Origin: Yamagishiella unicocca
Lineage: Eukaryota; Chlorophyta; Chlorophyceae; Chlamydomonadales; Volvocaceae
DNA length: 64,000 nucleotides
Assembly (NCBI GenBank): GCA_003116995.1
Contig: BDSL01000014.1
Span: 434,001 to 498,000 of the forward strand
Reading direction: 5' to 3'
In this document: positions 24,601 to 37,647 of the stretch, piece after piece
Layout: each line of letters opens with the position of its first letter
Numbering within the stretch: the first letter of the stretch is position 1
Notes under the pieces: model-generated
Database searches by the model: none
The model's input: only the letters and a program-made list of their open reading frames with translations
Told to the model about the DNA's origin: nothing
Program-made: the position numbers and the translations under genes

Positions 24601-27600
24601 TGTTGGAGCTGCACCGGCGTTCCTACCTGCGGCTCCTCCTGGCTAGCTGGGATGTCCAGCGCCTTGGCCGTTCCCTAGGACCCCGTGCGTCGCCATTCAG
24701 CGAGTTTTGCTGACATGCGTCGTCTGTGTCAAACGTGTTCATAGTGCCGTCTAGCCTCTGCTTCAACTTCTGCACCCTCCTTAACCCTCCTTGACTACAT
24801 TATCCCTCTGCTCCCCTCAAACCCCGTCCCCTTGTCACACGGGCCACATACCACCACCTCTCAAACGCGCTCGTCGGCACACCTCCACCACCACCCGGCA
24901 CCACATCTCCACCACATGTCCACCACTATTCGGGACCACCACCACCAGCTGCCCAGCCTCAAGCGCTTCCTGGAACTGCCTCGCAAGACGGAGCAGCAGC
25001 GCGAGGACAAGCGCAAGTCGGTGTACGACGACCAGATGAGCAACGAGGTGGATGACTACTACTTCCACCACTACTGCTGCCACTTCGCGCAGCCGGTCAT
25101 CGCGGACGTGTACGCCTTCGTGCCGCAGGTGGGGGTCGTGCCTTTCCGCCGGTTCTGCTAGGAGGTAGCAACCTAACACAACCATGCATACGGGACGGTG
25201 GTTGCGCACCTCCACTAACATCCAACGGGAGAATCCGGCCCCGGTCTACGGGTTCCCCCTCCTGCCTCCCGGCCTAACGCCCTGCGCCCATCCCCCGGAA
25301 AGTACCCTCCATCCCGCCGCGCCACGATATAAGCTCAGAGCCGCAAAACCCAAAGACGCGTTTCTTCACCACCCTCGCTCCCTGGCCTTCCCCAGATCAT
25401 GACCTGGGACGACCACGACATCTTCGACGGCTGGGGCTCCTACCCTCAGCACCTGCAGGCCTCCAACGTGTTCCAGTGCATCTTCAAGAACGCCGACCGC
25501 TGGTACTGCGTGTTCCAACAGCACTGCCGGTACGGCAGGGCGGCTCGGCCGCAACTCGCGCCACTACTTGGACGTGCACCTGCTGACCCCGGCCCCCCGC
25601 CCCCGGGGCTCTCTTGGCTCACGTGGTGCCGTGCTGGTCTGCTTTCGCCCTCGTGTTGCCCTATCTTGCCCCATCTGCCTGCAAGTATATTTGTTTTCTT
25701 GATGTGCTGGGGCTTCGTAGCTTGGGACACTCGTCCTTCCGTCCGTCCTCTTGATATGATACAGACCAGCCTTGCCCCCGCCCTCGCTCGTCCTCCCGCC
25801 ACCCCGACGAACCCCCGCCCCACCCCGACGCCCTCCCGCCTTGACGCCCCCCGGCCCCACCCCGACGCGCCAGCTATCCTGTCCCTGTCGCGTAAACGAT
25901 TTTTATGCCACCCCACGCCGACGCCGTGTTTGCTGCCCAGTCCTGAGGAGAAGCAGCCGGTGACGGTGTACGAGGTGGGCAGTCGTACGGCCATCGTGGC
26001 CTGCGACCAGCGGCAGAGGCGGCGCAAGAACCAGATCCTGCCGCTGGAGCACTACATGGAGATCACAAACCTGTGCACGAACCTGCCGAAGGTAGGGCTG
26101 GCGGGCGTGGAGGGTTGAGAGGAGACCCGTGGGTCGTCAGGCTCAGAGGACTGCAGCGGAGGGAGGTTCGAGGAAGACCGGGAGGGAGGGAGGTTCGAGG
26201 AAGACCGGGAGGGAGGGAGGTTCGAGGAAGACCGGGAGGGAGGGAGGTTCGAGGAAGACCGGGAGGGAGGGAGGGAGGGGATGGGCTCACGCTTTCCAAC
26301 ATCCGCACATCCGCGCGGCCGTCCAGCTACCCACCCGCCTCGAAGCCCCTGCTCCCGCCCCTGCTCCCGACCAACCAACCGCAGGGCATTGAGCACGTCG
26401 TGTTCGTGAGCACCGTGCCAGTGGTGTACCCGCACATCCTGGGCGCCAGCCCCGTGCTCAACGTCCTCAAAAGCGGCATGCTGCAGTGCCTGCTGGGCAG
26501 TATCGGTGAGCTCATGGCCGCTAGCTGGCTGTCCGGTTGCCTGGGAAGGGCCAGCGGCGGGCCCGCCTCTTCCTTATGGGCCCAGCCGCGTCAAAGAAGC
26601 GTCAAATCGTGACACCGTGACGTGACACTGTGGCTTTTTGTCTTTGCTCATCACTAACTGTATTATCATGAGCGAGCGGACGCCTCCGCCAATCTTCTCC
26701 GCCCCAGGCCTCAAGCCCATGAATGACTTCGGGGAGCCGGAGCTGCTGGATGATATCAACGACCACTGGTCCACACCCAAGTGAGGCGGCTTGGGTGATC
26801 GAGCGATATGGCGTGTAGCCAATTGGGTTGCGCGCGCGGGTTCGGCGCCATGGTGCGATTGGAGGATCGCCGTCCGGTCGTTGGTGCTGCGAGTTCAGCT
26901 GCTCACCTGGGCCCCTCGCCTCAGTCTGCGCAATCGACGTTGCTCTAAATACGCACCACCGCTGTCCTTACCTCGCCGGTAGCTTCCCTTCGCTCATCGA
27001 GAACCGCCCTGTCCCCAACCCCACCACGACCCCCAGCCACCACGAGGAGCGGCGCTTCCTCATCGAGCACCTGCAGATGCTGGCCAAGTACCGCGGCTGC
27101 CGAGTGACGCTGCTGTCAGGGGACGTCCACGTGTGCGGGGCGGGCAAGCTCATCAGCCACCCGGCGCCGCAAGAGAACGCCCTGCGCCATGACGTCCGGT
27201 GCGCTGTGGGGCTGCTAAGCGGCCGCAAACGGGGGGGGCAAAGAAGCAGGGGGGGTGCGCGCAAGTATTGGGCGGGTGAGGCAAGGTGAAACGGTTCATG
27301 GCAAGGAATAGTTGGACGATAAGGGCGGCGATGTTGGTGACGGAAGGATGTACGCGACGAGCGAGGCGGGGCAGTGTAGACGGAAGCAGCGGGGTGTAAG
27401 GTACTGGTGAAGGTGTAGGTGTGTCGCCCGCGGCCTCCTGACGGTGCCAACTGCCCACTGCTGCCACTGTGTCGTGCACCCAATCCGCTCGCAGGTATAT
27501 GGTGCAGGTCATCAGCTCCGCGATCGCCAACCCTCCGCCGCCTGGAGGCCTGATGAAGGTGCTGGACTTCTTCAGCTGGCCCAGCAACATCAACAAGAAC

Positions 27601-28586
27601 ACGAGGTACTCCATGATGCGGATCATCAGGTGAGTGCCTGGGTGGGTGGCGCATGGCAGGGCGCGATCCAGCAACCCCGACCCTACGTCGCTCGCTCGAG
27701 CGACCACATATATGACGGGGGGAAGGGAGCGACAACACGCTTACCAGCAATGACGAAGACCAGCGCCTTAGCAGGCCTTTTCAACTTAATCATTTCTCTC
27801 CTCGATCTCATTAGTCCGTTCTTGCTCGCTCCGTAGGAACCAAATGGGCGTCCGCAAAGCACTGGACAACAGGCGCAACTGGTGCGAGGTCCTGGAGCAC
27901 AAGGTAAGCTGCGGGTAGCGCTCCCCCGCGCAGGGGCTAATCCTATCTGGGCCCGGGCGGGCTGGAGTGTTTCCGGGAGACCAATCTCGGTAGCTGCTTC
28001 ACACTGGACTGGTTAAGCTGTTTCGTAGCCCCTCACTGGCCACTGCCTGCCAGCCCGAAGACCTTATAGAGCTGGTTGCCCGGTACCCAATGCTTCACTC
28101 GGCCCCCTGCCCTTCCCTTCGCCTCTCCACCGCCGATTCCTCCTCTCGCTGCGCTCACCCTGGTCTTTACTCCCCGTGCTCAGACCCAGGCCGACGAGCA
28201 GGGCCTCGACGGCTACCTTACCTTCCGCTTGCGTGTAGAGGTGGGTTAGGGAGCGGACTGCGGCGGATCTCGAGGGCGTTGCCTGACGGGCTGATCCTTG
28301 CACGAAGCAACTAGGTTCTTGCCTGTGGCGGACAACTCAATGCACATGGCAACGAAAAGCAAACCGCCTTTTGGTTCCTCCCTATCGAGCCTCGTTTGTC
28401 CCTGTGTTAATTGGCTCGCTCCGACTGCCGCCTGGGGTCCTGCCTGCCGACCACACGCAGCAAACACCCGGCAGCGTGACGGACCTCAAGACGCACGACA
28501 TCCTAGTGCCGCCCCTGGAGCCGCTGACGCCCGGCACTGACGACTACTTCGACGTCAACTCGGTGGCGCACCAGGGCTGCTGCTAA
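21624..28586 (+). CDS. PhoD-like metallophosphatase, 16 exons, 651 aa
   Basis: Exons: 21624-21956, 22568-22600, 22990-23103, 23543-23618, 23928-24061, 24335-24394, 24949-25128, 25396-25529, 25941-26091, 26385-26505, 26708-26780, 27037-27198, 27495-27629, 27837-27903, 28184-28240, 28461-28586. All phases agree and the frame ends in TAA. The family is recognised by metal-binding blocks typical of PhoD-like phosphatases: VGGGDQLYCDDVW at about 236-248, MTWDDHDIFDGWG at about 312-324 and LLSGDVHVCG at about 495-504. A long N-terminal beta-rich part (VWVGTVLVV, WVALRYRMRV, HYAVSVGG) precedes the catalytic domain, as in the fungal and plant large PhoD-like proteins. Expected activity is phosphomonoester or phosphodiester hydrolysis with Fe/Ca-type metals; the substrate is unknown. 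No signal peptide is seen, so it is probably cytosolic or membrane-associated. Exon 6 (20 codons) is the least certain border. Confidence 0.92.
22003..22055 (+). repeat. 17-bp tandem repeat, PhoD intron 1
   Basis: Three copies of GTGGGTGCCGCAGGGGNCC just downstream of exon 1. Confidence 0.7.
23140..23185 (+). repeat. Short interstitial telomere-like tract (PhoD intron 3)
   Basis: Contains TTTTGGGAGGGTTACGG and GAGGGTTTAGGGTTTTG, degenerate TTTAGGG units. A similar piece, GGGTTTAGGGTTTCAGGG, lies at 13815-13832. Too short to infer a telomere. Confidence 0.4.
23450..23520 (-). mobile_element. Family A introner-like repeat (PhoD intron 3, acceptor side)
   Basis: On the + strand ACATGCATCTCCAAACGACT, then GTCCTAAACGGTTTCC, then ACACGGGTTTTCCTTGCAACC. 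Its outer end is about 25 nt from the acceptor before exon 4. It is the reverse complement of the copy near 10366. Confidence 0.85.
25866..25920 (-). mobile_element. Family B terminus (PhoD intron 8, acceptor side)
   Basis: Reads GCGCCAGCTATCCTGTCCC, then TGTCGCGTAAACGATTTTTA and TGCCACCCC, ending about 23 nt before the acceptor of exon 9. Reverse complement of the start of the copies at 17075 and 47195. Confidence 0.8.
26158..26280 (+). repeat. 28-bp tandem repeat built from a family A terminus (PhoD intron 9)
   Basis: Four copies of GGAGGGAGGTTCGAGGAAGA followed by CCG. The core GTTCGAGGAAGACC equals the outer end of family A elements. A further copy-like GAGGAGACCCGTGGGTCG sits at 26119-26136, near the donor. 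Confidence 0.85.
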
Positions 28587-29162
28587 TGCGGATCCAAGCG
28601 ACTTGGCGCCTAGTGACCCTAATGCCAACAAGCTTGCCAAGTTTCCATGATCGACCCTGGCTGCTGCGGCGCTCAAACCTCGCGCCCTCCTACCGGTGTC
28701 AGGTGCTCGGGTGCCGTGAGACCCGTTGGGATGCAGCGCTATGGCTGCTTGTTGCCGGTCGGCGGCTGCAGGTGGGGCTTCAAGGGATTGTTGCGCAGCG
28801 AGCGACCAGTGAACACCAAGGCGGCTATCCGATGGTGGGCCGACGGGATGTCAGTGAGCTGTGTTCGGATATACCATTGGTCTGTCCTCGAACGGATGCC
28901 AGTAACAGCGCACGGGCGACGAATGTACGTCAATAATGCTGCACCAGCACTGTGGAGCGTCCTGCAGCTCCAGTTGATGCGAACCAGTTGATGCGAACCG
29001 ATTCCCATTTATTGCTTACTGTTGGTGACTCATACAAGGGCCGGATGTGCCGGCTAGGCACGGAGGCAGGCAAACCAGTTGGCCGGCCGGATGTGGTGAC
29101 CTAGACCGCGCGCGTTGCTGGCTCGAGTTGCTAGAGTGCTTTCGTGGAGTTGTGAGACGGGT

Positions 29163-29167
29163 TGTAA
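29163..29167 (+). terminator. Candidate TGTAA poly(A) signal of the PhoD-like gene
   Basis: First TGTAA that I find downstream of the stop at 28586, implying a 3' UTR of about 580 nt. Confidence 0.4.
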
Positions 29168-32100
29168 GGTTGATGATGTTGTGAGATGGCGTTTGTGGGG
29201 TTTGCTTGCATGTTTTTCGACATGTGAGGATGTGCTCAGTTGCTGACGGGGAGGCACCGCTGGTCCGGTGTGCTCCCCTCCCCTCCCGTATGACAGGTGT
29301 GCAACATCTTATTTGACATGGCCAGCAAATTGCCCGTTGTTGCATCGCACGGTCATCGCTGTTGAACCCCTGATGACCATGGCACAGTGAGTGCCATCTG
29401 CTGACCTCATGCATATTACCAATCGGAGCTGTTTATCATAATATGCGTGACAATTGTATGTGATTAGTCTTTTAAGATGTGATTATGGACCTCCTCTCCG
29501 ATATGCACCTCCACATTGTAATAAGGAGATAACTGTAATGAAACAGTGGAGGTTGCAGCAGTTTCAAACAGTATTTCGTTGTCCATACACGGGGATCGTG
29601 ATAGGCAAATCGGCCGAATGCTTCGTACGACCATGCAGTTTTAGGGAGACCTGAACAAGCCTTGGGATACACATGGGATTACAGATAAATGTGCTGGGGG
29701 TGAAATTTGCTTCATTGGGTATGTTCAGTCAGCAATGCCACACTGGCGACAACAAGGGCTACAAACACGGTTCAAACCCACTTAAATACGTCTCACGTCT
29801 GTCCATGGGCTAGATAACCCATCAGTTCACCGATTCGATTCTCCATAAACCATACTTAGGGTTGGTTCTCCATTAACCTTACATACACATACGGAGGTCA
29901 CGCATAGTCACAAGCAATGTAACAGCCGTCAGTCATAGGATAGGCGCCGCTATATATGTCCACCCACCGATCCTAACAGGTGCGCAGCTGATGGTGTACA
30001 GCCACCTAACAGGATCTACGGACACGGTAGTCACCCCCCCCCAGCGATGCCTGTCGTGGTCAAGAGACTATACGCACATAAAAAGGACTTTGTTACCAAA
30101 CCACTGCCCGTCACAAGGCTCTCAGGGGATCTGGGGCGCCCATGGCAATGGAAGTTGGTGATGACGCAGTTGACGTAACTAGCAGCCCTTGGTTGCAAGC
30201 TCCCGGCTTTCCTGGCACATAGAGCTGTCGAGGCAGAATGGGAGGAGGGGAAATGGAAGGGTCAAGCTTCGGGCGACGACATCAGGCGAGGCCTTGGCCA
30301 TGAACCCTTTTCTTGTCCTGGGTTCGCCCGTGCTTAACGGCACCGTAATGTCTTGTGATAAATGCAACGAGCAATGAGGTGTCCTATAGCCTCAACACTC
30401 ACCATAGAGGACAGCACATAGTGCACATGCAGTCCTTGCATCCGTCGCCGGCGATGCCGTACTTCGTGCGAATATGCGCACGAGTTTGCATGTGTACCAG
30501 ACAGCAGAGGCCCAGGCTCCACATAAGGGTGTAGCAGCAGCATGAACCGAAGCAGCTGCCGCCGCAGTAGACCGACTGCGTACGCGGGACAGGGAACAGA
30601 CAGTGATGGGTGAGCGACGGGATGGTATGTGCAGTTCATTACTGGGCAATGTTTTTATGCTGACTGTAATTTATGAGCGAGGGAATGCATGTTGGTGAAG
30701 GTGACAGATAGCTTTATGAGTTCCAGAGGATTTTTTCTCCCTTCCCTGCACGCTGTGCATCGAGCACAAACAATTCTTACGCATTTTATTGCTGATAGGA
30801 TCTGGTACACGTCAGCGCGGTTGTTAACTGCGCGTCAGACGTGCCTTCCAAAGACCCTGCGCACTTAATCCAAATCAAAGCTGCTCTGCAAAGACCAACC
30901 CACAACGCAGTTTTTAACCTATGCGCCGCGTTGTACAAGCCGAACGTTGCGCAAGCCCAGCGGTTGATAACGTCACTACTCAGAAGCACACACATAACAA
31001 GTGTGACTTATAAAGCTTTACTATATCTGCTGTCCCTAGCATCAAGAAAGGACTCGTGCCAGAGGATACGCCGACGGTTCGTATCTTCGTCTCGAACTAG
31101 TGGGTACCCCTGTATGCTAGCAGCATCTAAGAATTCGGAATAACTTATGGACATAAAAGACATTCCTTTGCGTGTAGAGGTTTGGTTGGTGGCGTGCACT
31201 ACCGACACGTTGCAAGCTACGAGGCCGGGGGCCGCGCCCGACGCATCCACTTACGTCTGCGGGGAGCTTTCCGACAATGCTGCCATACATGCAGCAGGGA
31301 CAGCACCAGGCGTACACTGCACAGGCAGGGCGCAAGGCGTGTAAGTCAAACGCAAGCCCGCCAAACGCCAGCGGTGCGCTGGCAGGACGAGAAATGCGCA
31401 ACGGCAACGAATCCGACAGCTGACTATCATGTCGAACGAAACAGTATGGCCAAAACTTACAGCAGGTACCGAACCCGCCGGGCGGGGCACACCAGCTGCA
31501 GAAACCTGTGCTCCAGTCGGCCGACATTGTAAGGGGAGAGTCAAGAAACTTGGACAATGTATAAGTAGAGAGCTGATACGATCTGATGGGAGGATGCTTG
31601 GAGGATGAGATATGGACCTTGTGGACGCTCAGCTATTTCATAGACCTTTGTCGATGCTCCTTAGGTTGCGTCGTACAGTGGAGACATAGGGCCCCACGCT
31701 TTCCAAACCTCACAGCGGGCTGCGACCGCTGGCACTCCTCATATTCGTCTTCTTTGTAAGCAATATGCCAACGAATACACTTGGGATTCCGTGAGGCTGC
31801 ATACGCCTTTGGTGTGTATGTTGTGCCTTGGACAGCGACAACTGGTCTACAAACTGGAAACAGTCTCCACAAAGAATATTCCCAAATTCCGTTATATGAT
31901 GAACTGAATGCGTTTGCATAATCGCGCATACATCCATAACCAGGCAGCCGAGTTCTCCATAGGTTCCACCTAGGTACCTGAGCCTATCATCTCATATAGC
32001 TCGTTAAACGCTACGCTCACAAACTATACCCCGACTTATAAAATACTAAACCACCTAATTGCTGAACGTGCGCCTTACATGAATGCGTCACGATGAGTGT

Positions 32101-34359
32101 TTTTTATCCCGGCCACGCTGGCAGCTGTACATGTTTCGCGGAATAAAGCTAAGCCTCAATTGATTCCTCCACCAGCAAGTCCACGGAGGCCATCAGTTAA
32201 GCGTTTGTGTTAACTGCTCCGAGGGGATGCCACCATATTCCTCAGGCTGCCTCAATCCTGCATCACGCAGCTGGTATTGTTACTTGCACAAATATGTTTT
32301 CTTCCACAGCCCCTCCACCCGGCACACTGTATTTGCGCTGGTTTTGGAGTCTGCACCCACGGCCCGCCAGCAGCTGCAACGCAATTGCATGGTTCGATCG
32401 CGCCCACAGCCATCCTAGCCGGATCGGCGGACGGAGTTTTCTTCGCATTTTTCGGTCAAACAGGACTCTTCGCCGCTGCCCGGTTTCCTTGCAAACTTGC
32501 GGTTGTGATGTATGAGTGATTAGGATTTTTTACTGAACACAAGCGCGCCACTTGCCACTTCCTGTTTCTACTACATTTTGCTTCACACAGCTGCCGTGTG
32601 CGCATCGCGCTGACGCTGTCGTACGGTTCGCGCGTCCCAGTACTGGCATCGCGGCGATCATAAGTAAGCCAGCAAAGCCCTTCATGCTGAACCACACTAC
32701 GCGGTTTCCATATCCCCCCCCCCGCGGTGTCTCCCTTGTAAGGCGGCGCGGTTCAAGCCACACGCCAGCAACGGACGCACGACCGTGCGACTCGGTAACG
32801 TATCTCCTTTCCCAGGTAAAGGCCTGTATCCGGGCTGGGCTGGCACGTCGCCAGGCATCAGTGCATCCCGCGTCACCATTTCCCCATTCGCCACCCTGGT
32901 TCTCTGCTGTGCGCTCCACACTTGAGCACACAAGTTTCATTTTCTTCCCTTAACCGACCACCGACGAGTCAGCTTTTACGACAGTCGACACGAGTCCAGT
33001 AGCATGCGCGCGCGTCCAGGTTTCCGAAGGCTATGCACCAGCTACACTTCCCATGTCGAGTAACCCGTTATTTTCTGAAATCCCCATGTTAACACAGCAG
33101 TACCCTCCCCCCTCCACAGGCTTAGCATATGTACTAACCGGAACCGCAAACGCACCTTGGCTGCTCCTCCATGCACGTGCTAGCTGGCTCCCCCGCTTGG
33201 CCCCTGCTGTGAATGCTCCTTCGTCGTGTCGCACCGCCGACTGTCACAGAAGTCGCCCGCACGCACGCACTCAACATGGGCCGTACGGCCACATGAGCGC
33301 GAGACGTTGGTCGACCATTCCATACGCTAGCGCCAGCTCGACGGCACGTAGTACAGCTAGATGCAGCAAGTAGCTGTCTGCGCCTTCGCACGGCCTGCTG
33401 TGCTTTGGTCGCGCGGAAGGTTCGCACCTGCTTGCTTGCACCCGCCGCGCGTGGCTAGTGCCACCGGGTAGACTTTTCTGTCGTACTCCTCAGTCTTACC
33501 TTGCAGTTGCCTGACGAATGGAAAATTGCAATTGCAATCAGGTTGGCATGTGATCTCTAAGTAGCAGGCAGGAGCTGCTGGGACGGGCTACTGGCAATCC
33601 ACAATTGGGCAGGCTGTATATGCAGGTGCTTGTGGTCGCATGGTTTTTAGGCCGTGCGTGCGTGAGAGACGGCAAACAGATAATGTAGCAGATAGGTGTG
33701 GGCGTATGGTAGCGGATGGTACCCACCCATGCATTGCGCCCGTGGTTCCAAGTGCTTCAGTAATGGCGGGAACCCCTTACGTACCACCGTTGCGGACGAT
33801 GCAGGGAGCCCAATAAAAATGCAGGACAAGAGCACGTGAATCGTGTTCCTATAATACCATGATCTGCTAGTCGCCATGGACCTGCCTCACATCCGACAGC
33901 TGAACTACTTCGGCAAATTTAAGCCGGAACTTTGTTCAGCCAGTCGAAGCTAATTTTCGGCATTGCAAGCCAAGGAATACTGAGTATTAAGCTACTCCTT
34001 CAATCACGCATTCAGTCTTGAGGGCCAGCCTAGTTAGGGTCCTGAAGACACCGTTCCCTCAGCGTTGCGTACCGTATGGCGTTGCTTGCACAAAAAACGG
34101 GTCTTCCGATGGTTTTGCGCTCGTCTCCGTCCGTCTCTGCCAGCAGGTGGATGGTGTAAGGCATGTTTCGCGGCAGGCGTCGCTTGGCTCGCTCCTGCTC
34201 GCCGACGGTCATCTGGGACCCGTCGGGCGCCGCCAATGTAACGTGGTCAATTCAGGCCCGGTTAAGGGCCCTTAAAAGTAACTCAGGATTTATGGATATT
34301 TGTACGTCCGGAGCACGCAAGTGTGATCTACCAGCAAGCGTGCGCCTCACACTGCTCGG

Positions 34360-34392
34360 CTGCTGGTCTACTAACAGCTAGTAGACCAGCAG
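34360..34392. repeat. Perfect 14-bp hairpin with 5-nt loop
   Basis: CTGCTGGTCTACTA, then ACAGC, then TAGTAGACCAGCAG. Pairing resumes outside the stem after a short bulge (CCTCACACTGCT with AGTATGAGG). It sits just upstream of the satellite array. Confidence 0.85.
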
Positions 34393-34539
34393 TATGAGGC
34401 CACGAGGCCACGAATGATGAGGCCATGCACCTACAATCAGCAGTGTTGCGGCAATGTCACATCGTGCGCAGTGCTGTGAACCTGTTCCGTCCACATACAT
34501 CTACGGACAAAATATGCAGTGACACACACCAAGGCATCG

Positions 34540-35900
34540 CAGCGCGTGCTGCTTGACGCCCACGTACCCAATACAAACGGAAATGTTGTGCGATCCTTGC
34601 CACGTTTGGTCCAAGCAATGGTGGTGTAGCGGGCCTGCAGTCGAGCAACAGCAGGAACTTATTACACCTAATTTGGCTTAGAACTCCAGGCCTGGGTGGC
34701 TAATTGTACCGCTGGTCAATCAATTATCCAGTGACTATCCGTGACTGTCACTGGCCGTCTCCAGTATGGCAGCGAGCCCATTAGTGGCGCGCGGCCCACG
34801 CCGGGGTGACGGCGACCATGACTGGCACCTGCAACAACTATCTCCGTGGTTTGAAGTTTTTGAGAGGTAGATGTATGTGTAAGGAATTAAGCGTGGCCGT
34901 AAACGTCACTAGATGGTGCTAAGATAGTGGACAAAGCCCGCGCATCCATAGCACGCACGAATTACTTATATGTTCCTTAAGCGTGCGCCCACGTACCCAG
35001 TGTACCCAGTGTACCAAATGTTTATATTGTTGGATTCTTACCAGGTTTGTAGCCATGTTAATGTAGCGGGACAGCAGTCCAGCAACAGCAGATACCGGCG
35101 CCTAAGTTGGAAGCCTTAGGAAGCCAGGCCTGAGTGGCTAATCGTATTGCTTGTCCATCATCCACGACCGTCACTGGACGTCTCCAGTATGGCAGCGAGC
35201 GCATCTGGGCGCGGCCCGCGCCGGGGTGACGGCGACCATGGATGGCACCTGCAACAACTTTCTCCGTGTCGAGCGGTCCAGAGGTGTAAAGCGTGGCCAC
35301 AAAAGCTACTGTGTTTAGTGTGTAAGGAATAAAGCGTGGCCACAAAAGTTACTGTGCTGAGATAATGTACGGCGGGTAAGTAGCGAAAGGTGAAGTTCAA
35401 GCATCCATAGGAACGTATTATCTATTAATATCTTCGGTAAGAGCGTGCTGCTTGACGCCTACGTACCCAGTGTAACAAACGGCCTGGTTTGATCCTGGTG
35501 TATAGCGGGCCAGCAGTCGAACAACAGCGAGCAGGAATCGATGCCTAATTTGGCTTTGGATGCCAGACCTCAGTGGCTGACCGTATTGCCGGTTTAACAT
35601 TCTGTTTCGTGACTGTCATTGGACGTCTCCAGTATGGTAGCTAACTCATCAGTGGCGCGCGCGGCCCACGCCGGGGTGACGGCGCGCGACCATGAATGGC
35701 ACCTGCAACAACTATGTTCGTGGGTCCCCAATGTCGAGCCGTACATCAGGATTAAAAGCATAATGTGTGCGTTGACAAGAAAAGGTTAGGGTGATTGCCG
35801 CCAAACTAGGAATTCTGGATGGGGCAGCAGTACCACTGCTGCTGCTGATTGGCCGTAAAAGTAACTGTGCTGAGATAATGTAAGTGGACAGACCACACAC
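34540..35900. repeat. Diverged tandem satellite, three copies of about 423-445 bp
   Basis: The anchor GTCTCCAGTATGG recurs at 34757, 35180 and 35625. Each unit also contains TAGCGGGCCNGCAGTCGA, a GGCCCACGCCGGGGTGACGG block, GGCACCTGCAACAACT and, just before it, TGCTTGACGCCNACGTACCC. A sub-repeat, GTAAGGAATAAAGCGTGGCC, is present near 35320. Copies differ by many substitutions and small indels, so the array is old. No coding frame is conserved between copies. Confidence 0.85.
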
Positions 35901-37647
35901 ATCCATAGCAACCTGATTATGAGATGTTACAGCAACCTATTAGCTGGCGCGCGGTGCGAACTAGGTTGCCAATTTGCTTGACGCAGATGGCCTATCTACA
36001 CGCATGTATGACTGCGTGGGCGTAAGCGTAGCGTGCGTGCCGTGCTGTAGGAATATGACGCTCCCCGGCGTGGCTCGCTAGTTATGACGCTCTATAGCGT
36101 GGCTCGCTAGTAACACCAAATGACGGCTAGCACGAGCGAATAAAGCTTGGCAACAACTTTCGGAGCGATTCATGTACGCCGCCGGGCTCTCTGAAACCCG
36201 TGCGTGCTTCTGCAATCCTGTCATGCCCCACAGCAGGCATCACCTGTCGCCGACACCAGTGTTACACCTGAAGCACAACCAAAACAACCAACACAACCAA
36301 CACAACCAAGCAGAAGAACCACGCCGAGGAATGAGGCGTGGTTCCGCTAAATACTCTGCGGCACCAACGGATTTGGTCAGAAGGGCCCTGCGCCCGACCT
36401 GAATCGCGAGATTCACACGTGTCCCCATCGTTGTCGGAACGAGTAGAAACCGAATCCATGACGCAATCAATCCTAACAGCAACAGAGGCGCTGTAGTTAC
36501 GGCAACAGCATACAAGCGGAAACGCAGATGTCCTGGCTCCGGAACCAGTGCCGGTGAAACGTACGTGCCGGCGCTGGGGCGTGGCAATCCCCTGCTGCAT
36601 GGTGCAGGGTGGTGCCAACTTACGGCAACACGCCTAGAGCACGGACGTGGAGTCATCCATATTCCCTATCATCCATGAACCACACCTCTGATACCTGCTC
36701 GCAATCACCGAGCCCCGTGATCCAACTCACCGTTTAGATACGCCCTACGAGCGAGCGCTGCATGCAGCAGGAACGCGGCTACGCGGCTTCTCTTCGGAGT
36801 AGTGCGCTGCACAGCAGGAACAAGTACAACTAACAATGGCCTGCAACAGATGCCACCCGGGCTTTTCCTACAGGCTTCCGCACAGCAGTACAGAGCAGGT
36901 AGTGGCACGCACAGTATTAGCCCACAACAGCAGACTGATACGTGGGCAACCAGCGGGCAAAAGGAATGGGTGTAACAGCAGGACGGAGGACAACGGCACA
37001 TACACATACATCGGGTCCCGGCTGGCGGAGCCAGATTGGACAATGTTGGATGCAGGTACATGACCTGCGACCTGTCAAAAATCATACATTCTTTGACCAA
37101 CGGCGGGGTACAAGATGTCCGTTTTATGGACGGGTGGGCACAAAGTTCAGCGCAGCGACATTGCAGCTGTGGCCTATCGCAGCCAACCACCTATCTGGAA
37201 AAGGGAAGCCCCCTCTAACAAAGTGCAGGCTAGGTAATATGTGACGAAAACATTGCTTTCGTGACGGGTAGGGCAGATGCCGATCATGCAGGTTGGCAAG
37301 GGTGGGCGGGACGCGGCGGGGGGGAACGGGGAGGGTAGATGTCTGTTTCCTGTGGCAAACTACATTTGCGACAGAACTTACAAAAGACTAAATTGCGATG
37401 CGTTGCTCTTTCGAACCCTGCGTCCATGGAGTGCGTGGAAGGAAGGGCAAGCTGCATGCCCATGCATCATATGTTCATCATGCACGCAGGGTATCGGGAC
37501 TCATATATTTACTGTTTTAATGGACAAAAGGTTAAATGTACAAAAGGTTAAATGTCCATTGATAAAGTTCGGTTTTGTCAATTCGGGGTTCCAACCTGTC
37601 GACTTTGAACGCCCCCGTGAACGGCCTAGAAACGCAAGCACATCGCC

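Larger units (their letters stand above)
28587..37647. other. Gene-poor, AT-richer intergenic island
   Basis: Nine kilobases with only short unrelated open frames, no splice-consistent exon chain and visibly lower GC than either flank. The first ~0.6 kb is probably the PhoD 3' UTR. It contains a diverged satellite (34540-35900) and a strong hairpin (34360-34392). I could not recognise a transposase, reverse transcriptase, tRNA or rRNA. Confidence 0.5.

Noticed and set aside
28587..37647. tRNA or rRNA genes in the gene-poor block
   Set aside because: Searched by eye for GGTTCGA-type T-arms with matching acceptor stems and for rRNA-like conserved runs; no convincing candidate.
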